Source of the DNA: Pseudorasbora parva
Lineage: Eukaryota; Chordata; Actinopteri; Cypriniformes; Gobionidae
Direction of reading: 5' to 3'
Assembly: GCF_024679245.1 (NCBI RefSeq)
Contig: NC_090178.1
Span: 18,106,213-18,170,212 of the forward strand
Length of the DNA stretch: 64,000 nt
Shown here: positions 7,646 through 18,454 of the stretch, piece by piece
Position numbering within the stretch: position 1 is the first letter of the stretch
Layout of the letters: each line of letters opens with the position of its first letter
Position numbers and translations under genes: made by a program
Notes under the pieces: generated by a model
The model's input: the letters and a program-made list of their open reading frames with translations, nothing else
What the model was told of the DNA's origin: nothing
The model's database searches: none

Positions 7646-10600
7646 ATTCTGAGGGGCTCAAAATGCCCCTCAGAATGAGCAACCACCTGTATTGCATTAC
7701 AGTGTACTCAAACTATAGCAACTCTCTCCCACATATTCTGCTAGTGTGAAAACACCCTACTGGCCTCACTAAATAATCTTTCAATAACAATTGAGTTGTT
7801 TCCAAAAAAGTCTCACTTTCATGTAACTGCAATACAGGCCTGTGAGAAAACAACTAAGAGTTGACTACCTAAAGCATCCTCTAATAACAATTGAATTTTT
7901 GAAAAAACACTCTCCAGTTCACATTACATCAGGGCTAGAACCTGCTAAGTTACGTTGGGAAGCCAGGGTACGGCCATGGGACGCTACAGTAGAACAGATG
8001 CAATCTGGCTTGATAAAATGGTCCATATGGAGAGGAAGCAAATTCTGAGGGGCTCAAAATGCCCCTCAGAATGAGCAACCACCTGTATTGCATTACATTG
8101 TACTCAAACTATATCAACTCTCTCCCACATATTCTGCTAGTGTGAAAACACCCTACTGGCCTCACTAAATAATCTTTCAATAATAATTGAGTTGTTTCCA
8201 AAAAAGTCTCACTTCAATGTAACTGTAATACAGGCCTGTGAGTAAACAACTAAGAGTTGACTACCTAAAGCATCCTCTAATAACAATTGATTTTTTGAAA
8301 AAACACTCTCCAGTTCACATTATATCAGGGCTAGAAGCCGATAAGTTTCGTTGGGAAGTCAGGGTTTGGCCATGGGACGCTACAGTAGAACAGATGCATT
8401 CTGGCTTGATAAAATGGTCCATATAGAGAGGAAGCAAATTCTGAGGGGCTCAAAACGCCCCTCAGAATGAGCTACCACCTGTATTGCATTACAGTGTACT
8501 CAAACTATACCAACTCTCTCCCACATATTCTGCTAGTGTGAACACACCCTACTGGCCTCAATAAATAATCTTTCAATAACAATTGAGTTGTTTCCAAAAA
8601 AGTCTCACTTTCATGTAACTGCAATACAGGCCTGTGAGTAAACAACTAAGAGTTGACTACCTAAAGCATCTTCTAATAACAATTAATTTTTTGAAAAAAC
8701 ACTCTCCAGCTCACATTACATCAGGGCTAGAACCCACTAAGTTTCGTTGGGAAGTCAGGGTTTGGCCAAGGGACGCTACAGTAGAACAGATGTTTTCTGG
8801 CTTAATAAAATGGTCCATATGGAGAGGAAGCAAATTCTGAGGGGCTCAAAATGCCCCTCAGAATGAGCTACCACCTCTATTGCATTACATTGTACTCAAA
8901 CTATAGCAACTCTCTCCCACATATTCTGCTAGTGTGAAAACACCCTACTGGCCTCACTAAATAATCTTTCAATAACAATTGAGTTGTTTCCAAAAAAGTC
9001 TCACTTTCATGTAACTGCAATACAGGCCTGTGAGAAAACAACTAAGAGTTGACTACCTAAAGCATCCTCTAATAACAATTGAATTTTTGAAAAAACACTC
9101 TCCAGTTCACATTACATCAGGGCTAGAACCCGCCAAGTTTCGTTGGGAAGTCAGGGTTTGGCCATGGGACGCTACAGTAGAAGAGACGCGTTCTGGCTTG
9201 ATAAAATGGTCCATATGGAGAGGAAGCAAATTCTGAGGGGCTCAAAATGCCCCTCAGAATGAGCTACCACCTGTATTGCATTACAGTGTACTCAAACTAT
9301 AGCAACTCTCTCCCACATATTCTGCTAGTGTGAAAACACCCTACTGGCCTCACTAAATAATCTTTCAATAACAATTGAGTTGTTTCCAAAAAAGTCTCAC
9401 TTTCATGTAACTGCAATACAGGCCTGTGAGTAAACAACTAAGAGTTGACTACCTAAAGCATCCTCTAATAACAATTAAATTTTTGAAGAAACATTCTTTC
9501 CAGTTCACATTACATCAGGGCTAGAACCCGCTAAGTTTCGTTGGGAAGTCAGGGTTTGGCCAAGTGACGCTACAGTAGAACAGATGTTTTCTGGCTAAAT
9601 AAAATGGTCCATATGGAGAGGAAGCAAATTCTGAGGGGCTCAAAATGCCCCTCAGAATGAGCTACCACCTCTATTGCATTACATTGTACTCAAACTATAG
9701 CAACTCTCTCCCACATATTCTGATAGTGTGAAAACACCCTACTGGCCTCACTAAATAATCTTTCAATAACAATTGAGTTGTTTCCAAAAAAGTCTCACTT
9801 TCATGTAACTGCAATACAGGCCTGTGAGAAAACAACTAAGAGTTGACTACCTAAAGCATCCTCTAATAACAATTGAATTTTTGAAAAAACACTCTCCAGT
9901 TCACATTACATCAGGGCTAGAACCTGCTTAGTTACGATGGTAAGCCAGGGTACGGCCATGGGACGCTACAGTGGAACACATGTTTTCTGGCTTGATAAAA
10001 TGGTCCATATGGAGAGGAAGCAAATTCTGAGGGGCTCAAAATGCCCCTCAGAATGAGCTACCACCTCTATTGCATTACATTGTACTCAAACTATAGCAAC
10101 TCTCTCCCACATATTCTGCTAGTGTGAAAACACCCTACTGGCCTCAAAAAATAATCTTTCAATAACAATTGAGTTGTTTCCAAAAAAGTCTCACTTTCAT
10201 GTAACTGCAATACAGGCCTGTGAGTAAACAACTAAGAGTTGACTACCTAAAGCATCCTCTAATAACAATTGAATTTTTGAAAAAACACTCTCCAGTTCAC
10301 ATTACATCAGGGCTAGAACCTGCTAAGTTACGTTGGGAAGCCAGGGTACGGCCATGGGACGCTACAGTAGAACAGATGCAATCTGGCTTGATAAAATGGT
10401 CCATATGGAGAGGAAGCAAATTCTGAGGGGCTCAAAATGCCCCTCAGAATGAGCTACCACCTGTATTGCATTACAGTGTACTCAAACTATATCAACTCTC
10501 TCCCACATATTCTGCTAGTGTGAAAACACCCTACTGGCCTCACTAAATAATCTTTCAATAACAATTGAGTTGTTTCCAAAAAAGTCTCACTTCAATGTAA

Positions 10601-11735
10601 CTGTAATACAGGCCTGTGAGTAAACAACTAAGAGTTGACTACCTAAAGCATCCTCTAATAACAATTGATTTTTTGAAAAAACACTCTCCAGTTCATGTTA
10701 CATCAGGGCTAGAACCCGCTAAGTTTCGTTGGGAAGTCAGGGTTAGGCCATGGGACGCTACAGTAGAACAGATGCGTTCTGGCTTTATAAAATGTTCCAT
10801 ATGGAGAGGAAGCAAATTCTGAGGGGCTCAAAATGCCCCTCAGAATGAGCTACCACCTGTATTGCATTATAGTGTACTCAAACTATAGCAACTCTCTCCC
10901 ACATATTCTGCTAGTGTGAAAACACCCTACTGGCCTCACTAAATAATCTTTCAATAACAATTGAGTTGTTTCCAAAAAAGTCTCACTTTCATGTAACTGC
11001 AATACAGGCCTGTGAGAAAACAACTAAGAGTTGACTACCTAAAGCATCCTCTAATAACAATTGAATTTTTGAAAAAACACTCTCCAGTTCACATTACATC
11101 AGGGCTAGAACCTGCTAAGTTACGTTGGGAAGCCAGGGTACGGCCATGGGACGCTACAGTAGAACAGATGCGTTCTGGCTTGATAAAATGGTCCATATGG
11201 AGAGGAAGCAAATTCTGAGGGGCTCAAAATGCCCCTCAGAATGAGCTACCACCTCTATTGCATTACAGTGTACTCAAACTATATCAACTCTCTCCCACAT
11301 ATTCTGCTAGTGTGAAAACACCCTACTGGCCTCACTAAATAATCTTTCAATAACAATTGAGTTCTTTCCAAAAAAGTCTCACTTCAATGTAACTGTAATA
11401 CAGGCCTGTGAGTAAACAACTAAGAGTTGACTTCCTAAAGCATCCTCTAATAACAATTGATTTTTTGAAAAAACACTCTCCAGTTCACATTATATCAGGG
11501 CTAGAACCCGCTAAGTTTCGTTGGGAAGTCAGGGTTTGGCCATGGGACGCTACACTAGAACAGATGCGTTCTGGCTTGATAAAATGGTCCATATAGAGAG
11601 GAAGCAAATTCTGAGGGGCTCAAAATGCCCCTCAGAATGAGCTACCACCTGTATTGCATTACAGTGTACTCAAACTATATCAACTCTCTCCCACATATTC
11701 TGCTAGTGTGAACACACCCTACTGGCCTCAATAAA

Positions 11736-11743
11736 TAATCTTT
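11736..11743. other. target site duplication, left, copy 2
   Basis: TAATCTTT lies before the left terminus. It is identical to the copy-1 flank, as expected if both descend from one insertion. Confidence 0.92.
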
Positions 11744-12019
11744 GGTAACTTTTTACTTGAAGGGGTGTGCATAAGACTGACATGACACCTTCATAATCAT
11801 GACATGACACGTGTCATGAATATGAAGGAGTTTTTATGCATGTTTATAACAACTGTCATTAAGTGTCATTCGCTTAATTTTGTCATTTTTAATGCAATGA
11901 TGACATTTCGGAGTTGTCTTTGTTATGACAACTTGACATAAACCAATACATCATAACCTGTCAGTGTCTTTGTCGTGACAACTTGACATTACCAAGACAA
12001 CATAACCTGTCATAAACAG
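11744..12019 (+). repeat. left terminal inverted repeat, transposon copy 2
   Basis: This is the equivalent of the copy-1 left arm. One substitution was noticed, GTCGTGACAAC near 11974 where copy 1 and the right arm have GTCATGACAAC. The change is therefore private to this copy and arose after the macro-duplication. Confidence 0.88.
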
Positions 12020-12077
12020 ACATGAAATGACATAGATTAATTATCAAATTTAAAAAACTACTTAGCTTTTTGGGTTT

Positions 12078-12588
12078 ACATTACATTAGTTGCTAGGCAA
12101 CGTGGGGGAGAGGACGCTGGCGTTGTCTGTTCGCCGCTTCTCCACCCACAAATCATGTTAACTTTACTATTAAATTTAGATTTTATTTTATTTTCTTATG
12201 TTTGTGACTAGTCTAACAGTCAGAGCTACAATTGGGTCTGTTGCTGATTGCTGGCAGCCACTGAGAGGACGTTGTTTACCGTTTTTTCACCGCTTCTTCT
12301 GTTTTTGTTTGAATTTGTGGTTGGTTTTGGTTTGAAGGACATTTGATGTTGCTCGCTGCGGCTGCTCTCTCTTCTGGGTGTCGGCTGCTCACTGGTGGTC
12401 TCCCTCGGGCTTGAACTGCATGGTGGCTGAAGTTTGCACCAGGCTAACGTCATCAGCGTCCGGCATGATGTTGAGATGTCATTTTTACTTGTTATTCATG
12501 TATTGTTATTTTTTCCCTTTGTTGCACTTTGAGATTCTTCGGAATGAAAAGTGCGTTATAAATAAAATCTATTATTATTATTATTATT
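12078..12588 (+). mobile_element. nested retroposon-like insertion, copy 2
   Basis: This is the same insertion as at 3247-3757 in the second macro-repeat copy, with no difference noticed. Its presence in both copies places the retroposition before the macro-duplication. Confidence 0.7.
12524..12554 (+). other. 3'-end stem-loop of the retroposon, copy 2
   Basis: Both stems and the TTCG loop are unchanged from the first copy. Confidence 0.65.
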
Positions 12589-12687
12589 AAACTGTCATGT
12601 GGTTGGTTTTGACGTTGGCTGTCATTAGGCTATTATAATGTCATGATTTTTTTATAAATTTAATTTGTCCTTTACATTATTTTATTA

Positions 12688-12893
12688 CATTGTCATGAAT
12701 ATATTTCTTGACCTAAACTAGTGGTACAAGTTGAATGTGTCATTAACATGTCATTAAGTGTCAATACTGCGTCAAATTATTTCATAACATTGTCATGAAT
12801 ATATTTCTTGACCTAAACTACAGTGGTACAAGTTGAATTTGTCATTAACATGTCATTAAGTGTCAATACTCTGTCAAATTATTTTATAACAGT
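12688..12893 (+). repeat. ~100-bp tandem duplication in transposon left arm, copy 2
   Basis: This copy has the same two units and the same partial third start as copy 1. Confidence 0.8.
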
Positions 12894-12930
12894 GTCATGA
12901 ATATTTAGTTTGACCTGAAATATGGCATCA

Positions 12931-13709
12931 TAGAGGACATCGTACAGAGTCATTAAAAACTATTAATATAACTCAAAATGATAGAGTGGCATAGACATAT
13001 ACACCTATATGATGATGTCTATGGTGGCACCACTGGTTATGTGTACGCTGTAACAGTTGTTGGCAGAGCCTCAGTCAGGTTAGTTTGTTTAGGTGTTTAA
13101 TGTCAATTTAGTTTTTCAGTAAGTAAAAACAATTCACAACAACGTTATTTTGGGTTTAATATACTTTATTTAAACTTTCGCTCACTCTTTAATGAATAGT
13201 TTGAGTTTATTCTTACCATTTCTTTGTTTGTCTGTTTGTTATGGCGGAGTCCCGTGTGCTGGTGCACCATCAAAAGGGGTTCGGGCGATAACGTTGGCCC
13301 TATATATAATGTTCCGGCCTAGGATCAAGTCGCAAACATTCCTTTATTCAGCCCGGGGTGGGGCTCTAAAGACTATTCCTCTTATTTTTATACATCGGAA
13401 GATAATTTATAAAGTGAAGTCATTTGACAAAGTGTTATTTTTCTGTGTTTGTTTATGTATATGATGTTGATATATATATATATGTTTATTTTGTGTAATG
13501 GCCATTATTTGTGTACGTGCTTTCCCCTTTTTGCGTTAATTGGTGCTGGTCACCTGTGTATAAAATCATGCCTTTTAAGAGTCAATTCTGTGAGAGGGCA
13601 GGTCTTAAAAATTAAATGATTGATTTTATTTCTCGAACTCCTTTTCATATTTTTAAGACATTTGAAATTGTCTATTATCTAACCTTTTGTTGAAGCTGGT
13701 GGAGGAAAC
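12931..13709. other. non-inverted core of transposon copy 2, no recognised gene
   Basis: This core is the same as copy 1, including the 90-codon frame at 13192-13464. Preservation of that frame is uninformative because the copies are too recent to have diverged. Confidence 0.5.
13470..13483. repeat. (AT)7 microsatellite, transposon copy 2
   Basis: This has one unit fewer than copy 1 and is one of very few differences between the two elements. Confidence 0.9.
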
Positions 13710-13944
13710 TTAAAAATAAAATAAAACATTATGAACTGAAAAATATTAATGATGCTGTTATTAAAAAATAATTTGACAGCGTATTAACACCTAATTGCAT
13801 TTTAATGACAAATTAAACTTGTGCCACTGAAAAAAATTTATGACATTATAATGGCCTCAGTCAACATCAAAACCAACCACATGACAGTTTAAGGTTAATC
13901 CTATAAGCTAAGTAAGTTTCTTAAATTTGATAATCTGCTGTCAT

Positions 13945-14218
13945 GTTTATGACAGGTTATGTTGTCTTGGTAATGTCAAGTTGTCATGACAAAGACACTG
14001 ACAGGTTATGATGTATTGGTTTATGTCAAGTTGTCATAACAAAGACAACTCCGAAATGTCATCATTGCATTAAAAATGACATAATTAATCGAATGACACT
14101 TAATGACAGTTGTCATAAACATGCATAAAAACTCCTTCATATTCATGACACGTGTCATGTCATGATTATGAAGGTGTCATGTCAGTCTTATGCACACCCC
14201 TTCAAGTAAAGTGTTACC
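13945..14218 (-). repeat. right terminal inverted repeat, transposon copy 2
   Basis: This right arm has no difference from the copy-1 right arm that I could see by eye. Confidence 0.88.
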
Positions 14219-14226
14219 TAATCTTT
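14219..14226. other. target site duplication, right, copy 2
   Basis: TAATCTTT lies after the right terminus GTTACC, where the interrupted F monomer resumes. Confidence 0.92.
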
Positions 14227-15286
14227 CAATAACAATTGAGTTGTTTCCAAAAAAGTCTCACTTCAATGTAACTGTAATACAGGCCTGTGAGTAAACAACT
14301 AAGAGATGACTACCTAAAGCATCCTCTGATAACAATTGAATTTTTGAAAAAACACTCTCCAGTTCACATTACATCAGGGCTAGAACCCGCTAAGTTTCGT
14401 TGGGAAGTCAGGGTTTGGCCATGGGACGCTACAGTAGAACAGATTCGTTCTGGCTTGATAAAATGGTCCATATGGAGAGGAAGCAAATTCTGAGGGGCTC
14501 AAAATGCCCCTCAGAATGAGCTACCACCTCTATTGCATTACAGTGTACTCAAACTATAGCAACTCTCTCCCTCATATTCTGCTAGTGTGAAAACACCCTA
14601 CTGGCCTCACTAAATAATCTTTCAATAACAATTGAGTTGTTTCCAAAAAAGTCTCACTTTCATGTAACTGCAATACAGGCCTGTGAGAAAACAACTAAGA
14701 GTTGACTACCTAAAGCATCCTCTAATAACAATTGAGTTTTTGAAAAAAAAAAAAAAAACACTACAGTTCACATTACATCAGGGCTAGAACCTGCTAAGTT
14801 ACGTTGGGAAGCCAGGGTACGGCCATGGGACGCTACAGTAGAACAGATGTGTTCTGGCTTGATAAAATGGTCCATATGGAGAGGAAGCAAATTCTGAGGG
14901 GCTCAAAATGCCCCTCAGAATGAGCTACCACCTGTATTGCATTACAGTGTACTCAAACTATATCAACTCTCTCCCACATATTCTGCTAGTGTGAAAACAC
15001 CCTACTGGCCTCACTAAATAATCTTTCAATAACAATTGAGTTGTTTCCAAAAAAGTCTCACTTCAATGTAACTGCAATACAGGCCTGTGAGTAAACAACT
15101 AAGAGTTGACTACCTAAAGCATCCTCTAATAACAATTGATTTTTTGAAAAAACACTCTCCAGTTCACATTATATCAGGGCTAGAATCCGCTAAGTTTCGT
15201 TGGGAAGTAAGGGTTTGGCCATGGGACGCTACAGTAGAACAGATGTGTTCTGGCTTGATAAAATGGTCCATATAGAGAGGAAGCAA

Positions 15287-16474
15287 ATTCTGAGGGGCTC
15301 AAAATGCCCCTCAGAATGAGCTACCACCTCTATTGCATTACATTGTACTCAAACTATAGCAACTCTCTCCCACATATTCTGATAGTGTGAACACACCCTA
15401 CTGGCCTCACTAAATAATCTTTCAATAACAATTGAGTTGTTCCCAAAAAAGTCTCACTTTCGTGTAACTGCAATACAGGTCTGTGAGAAAACAACTAAGA
15501 GTTGACTACCTAAAGCATCCTCTAATAACAATTGAATTTTTGAAAAAACACTCTCCAGTTCACATTACATCAGGGCTAGAACCTGCTAAGTTACGTTGGG
15601 AAGCCAGGGTACGGCCATGGGACGCTACAGTAGAACAGATGCATTCTGGCTTGATAAAATGGTCCATATGGAGAGGAAGCAAATTCTGAGGGGCTCAAAA
15701 TGCCCCTCAGAATGAGCTACCACCTGTATTGCATTACAGTGTACTCAAACTATAGCAACTCTCTCCCACATATTCTGCTAGTGTGAACACACCCTACTGG
15801 CCTCAATAAATAATCTTTCAATAACAATTGAGTTGTTTCCAAAAAAGTCTCACTTTCATGTAACTGCAATACAGGCCTGTGAGTAAACAACTAAGAGTTG
15901 ACTACCTAAAGCATCCTCTAATAACAATTGAATTTTTGAAAAAACACTCTCCAGTTCACATTACATCAGGGCTAGAACCTGCTAAGTTACGTTGGGAAGC
16001 CAGGGTACGGCCATGGGACGCTACAGTAGAACAGATGCAATCTGGCTTGGTAAAATGGTCCATATGGAGAGGAAGCAAATTCTGAGGGGCTCAAAATGCC
16101 CCTCAGAATGAGCTACCACCTGTATTGCATTACAGTGTACTCAAACTATATCAACTCTCTCCCACATATTCTGCTAGTGTGAAAACACCCTACTGGCCTC
16201 ACTAAATAATCTTTCAATAACAATTGAGTTGTTTCCAAAAAAGTCTCACTTCAATGTAACTGTAATACAGGCCTGTGAGTAAACAACTAAGAGTTGACTA
16301 CCTAAAGCATCCTCTAATAACAATTGATTTTTTGAAAAAACACTCTCCAGTTCATGTTACATCAGGGCTAGAACCCGCTAAGTTTCGTTGGGAAGTCAGG
16401 GTTAGGCCATGGGACGCTACAGTAGAACAGATGCGTTCTGGCTTGATAAAATGTTCCATATGGAGAGGAAGCAA
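15287..16474 (+). repeat. three-monomer block A-H/A-Q/B, first copy
   Basis: This is a 1188-bp block (monomers at 15287, 15683 and 16079) followed directly by an apparently identical copy at 16475-17662. A shared rare variant is LVKW in the A-Q monomer. Tandem doubling of this triplet expands the local alpha unit from 8 to 11 monomers. Confidence 0.88.
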
Positions 16475-17662
16475 ATTCTGAGGGGCTCAAAATGCCCCTC
16501 AGAATGAGCTACCACCTCTATTGCATTACATTGTACTCAAACTATAGCAACTCTCTCCCACATATTCTGATAGTGTGAACACACCCTACTGGCCTCACTA
16601 AATAATCTTTCAATAACAATTGAGTTGTTCCCAAAAAAGTCTCACTTTCGTGTAACTGCAATACAGGTCTGTGAGAAAACAACTAAGAGTTGACTACCTA
16701 AAGCATCCTCTAATAACAATTGAATTTTTGAAAAAACACTCTCCAGTTCACATTACATCAGGGCTAGAACCTGCTAAGTTACGTTGGGAAGCCAGGGTAC
16801 GGCCATGGGACGCTACAGTAGAACAGATGCATTCTGGCTTGATAAAATGGTCCATATGGAGAGGAAGCAAATTCTGAGGGGCTCAAAATGCCCCTCAGAA
16901 TGAGCTACCACCTGTATTGCATTACAGTGTACTCAAACTATAGCAACTCTCTCCCACATATTCTGCTAGTGTGAACACACCCTACTGGCCTCAATAAATA
17001 ATCTTTCAATAACAATTGAGTTGTTTCCAAAAAAGTCTCACTTTCATGTAACTGCAATACAGGCCTGTGAGTAAACAACTAAGAGTTGACTACCTAAAGC
17101 ATCCTCTAATAACAATTGAATTTTTGAAAAAACACTCTCCAGTTCACATTACATCAGGGCTAGAACCTGCTAAGTTACGTTGGGAAGCCAGGGTACGGCC
17201 ATGGGACGCTACAGTAGAACAGATGCAATCTGGCTTGGTAAAATGGTCCATATGGAGAGGAAGCAAATTCTGAGGGGCTCAAAATGCCCCTCAGAATGAG
17301 CTACCACCTGTATTGCATTACAGTGTACTCAAACTATATCAACTCTCTCCCACATATTCTGCTAGTGTGAAAACACCCTACTGGCCTCACTAAATAATCT
17401 TTCAATAACAATTGAGTTGTTTCCAAAAAAGTCTCACTTCAATGTAACTGTAATACAGGCCTGTGAGTAAACAACTAAGAGTTGACTACCTAAAGCATCC
17501 TCTAATAACAATTGATTTTTTGAAAAAACACTCTCCAGTTCATGTTACATCAGGGCTAGAACCCGCTAAGTTTCGTTGGGAAGTCAGGGTTAGGCCATGG
17601 GACGCTACAGTAGAACAGATGCGTTCTGGCTTGATAAAATGTTCCATATGGAGAGGAAGCAA
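16475..17662 (+). repeat. three-monomer block A-H/A-Q/B, second copy
   Basis: The second copy lies exactly 1188 bp downstream. It retains the private features of the first (GTTCCC and TTTCGTGTAACTG in the A-H monomer, TTGGTAAAATGG in A-Q). It is among the most recent events in the array. Confidence 0.88.
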
Positions 17663-18058
17663 ATTCTGAGGGGCTCAAAATGCCCCTCAGAATGAGCTAC
17701 CACCTGTATTGCATTACAGTGTACTCAAACTATAGCAACTCTCTCCCACATATTCTGCTAGTGTGAAAACACCCTACTGGCCTCACTAAATAATCTTTCA
17801 ATAACAATTGAGTTGTTTCCAAAAAAGTCTCACTTTCATGTAACTGCAATACAGGCCTGTGAGAAAACAACTAAGAGTTGACTACCTAAAGCATCCTCTA
17901 ATAACAATTGAATTTTTGAAAAAACACTCTCCAGTTCACATTACATCAGGGCTAGAACCTGCTAAGTTACGTTGGGAAGCCAGGGTACGGCCATGGGACG
18001 CTACAGTAGAACAGATGCGTTCTGGCTTGATAAAATGGTCCATATGGAGAGGAAGCAA

Positions 18059-18454
18059 GTTCTGAGGGGCTCAAAATGCCCCTCAGAATGAGCTACCACC
18101 TCTATTGCATTACAGTGTACTCAAACTATATCAACTCTCTCCCACATATTCTGCTAGTGTGAAAACACCCTACTGGCCTCACTAAATAATCTTTCAATAA
18201 CAATTGAGTTCTTTCCAAAAAAGTCTCACTTCAATGTAACTGTAATACAGGCCTGTGAGTAAACAACTAAGAGTTGACTTCCTAAAGCATCCTCTAATAA
18301 CAATTGATTTTTTGAAAAAACACTCTCCAGTTCACATTATATCAGGGCTAGAACCCGCTAAGTTTCGTTGGGAAGTCAGGGTTTGGCCATGGGACGCTAC
18401 ACTAGAACAGATGCGTTCTGGCTTGATAAAATGGTCCATATGGAGAGGAAGCAA
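18059..18454 (+). repeat. class-C monomer lacking the usual TAG
   Basis: It has all class-C markers (GAGTTCTTTCC, CTTCCTAAAG, ACACTAGAACAG) but reads CCATATGGAGAGG instead of CCATATAGAGAGG, so the frame runs the full 68 codons. It could be back-mutation or conversion from the neighbouring class. Confidence 0.7.

Larger units (their letters stand above)
5390..11743 (+). repeat. 396-bp satellite array, segment 2
   Basis: The array resumes inside the split F monomer (5390-5657). It continues E 5658, C2 6062, A-H 6458, A-Q 6854, B/Q chimera 7250, A-Q 7646, C2-like 8042, D 8438, A-like VEETRSG 8834, G 9230, H 9628, A-Q 10024, B 10420, A-R 10816, C 11212, and the left part of another F at 11608. 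From about 8832 onward it repeats the start of the window almost base for base. E is 404 bp because of its long A-run, and G is 398 bp. Confidence 0.97.
11744..14218. mobile_element. non-autonomous long-TIR DNA transposon, copy 2
   Basis: This 2475-bp copy is nearly identical to copy 1. It sits at the same position of the same monomer class, with the same flanking duplication and the same nested retroposon. I saw two differences: G for A near 11974 and one fewer AT unit at 13470-13483. It is a duplicate of copy 1 carried by the macro-repeat, not a second transposition. Confidence 0.9.
11608..14486 (+). repeat. class-F monomer split by transposon copy 2
   Basis: The two satellite parts (11608-11743 and 14227-14486) also total 396 bp. 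It differs from the first split monomer by a G in AGAGAGGAAGC where copy 1 has AGAAGAAGC. Confidence 0.9.
8832..16430 (+). repeat. 8.83-kb macro-repeat, copy 2
   Basis: This is the second copy of the transposon-bearing macro-unit. It begins at the window-equivalent position of the VEETRSG monomer. It ends within the B monomer at 16079-16474, where GATGCGTTCT replaces the GATGCAATCT of copy 1. The near identity, including a 2.5-kb non-satellite insert, shows recent segmental amplification within the array rather than independent evolution. Confidence 0.9.
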
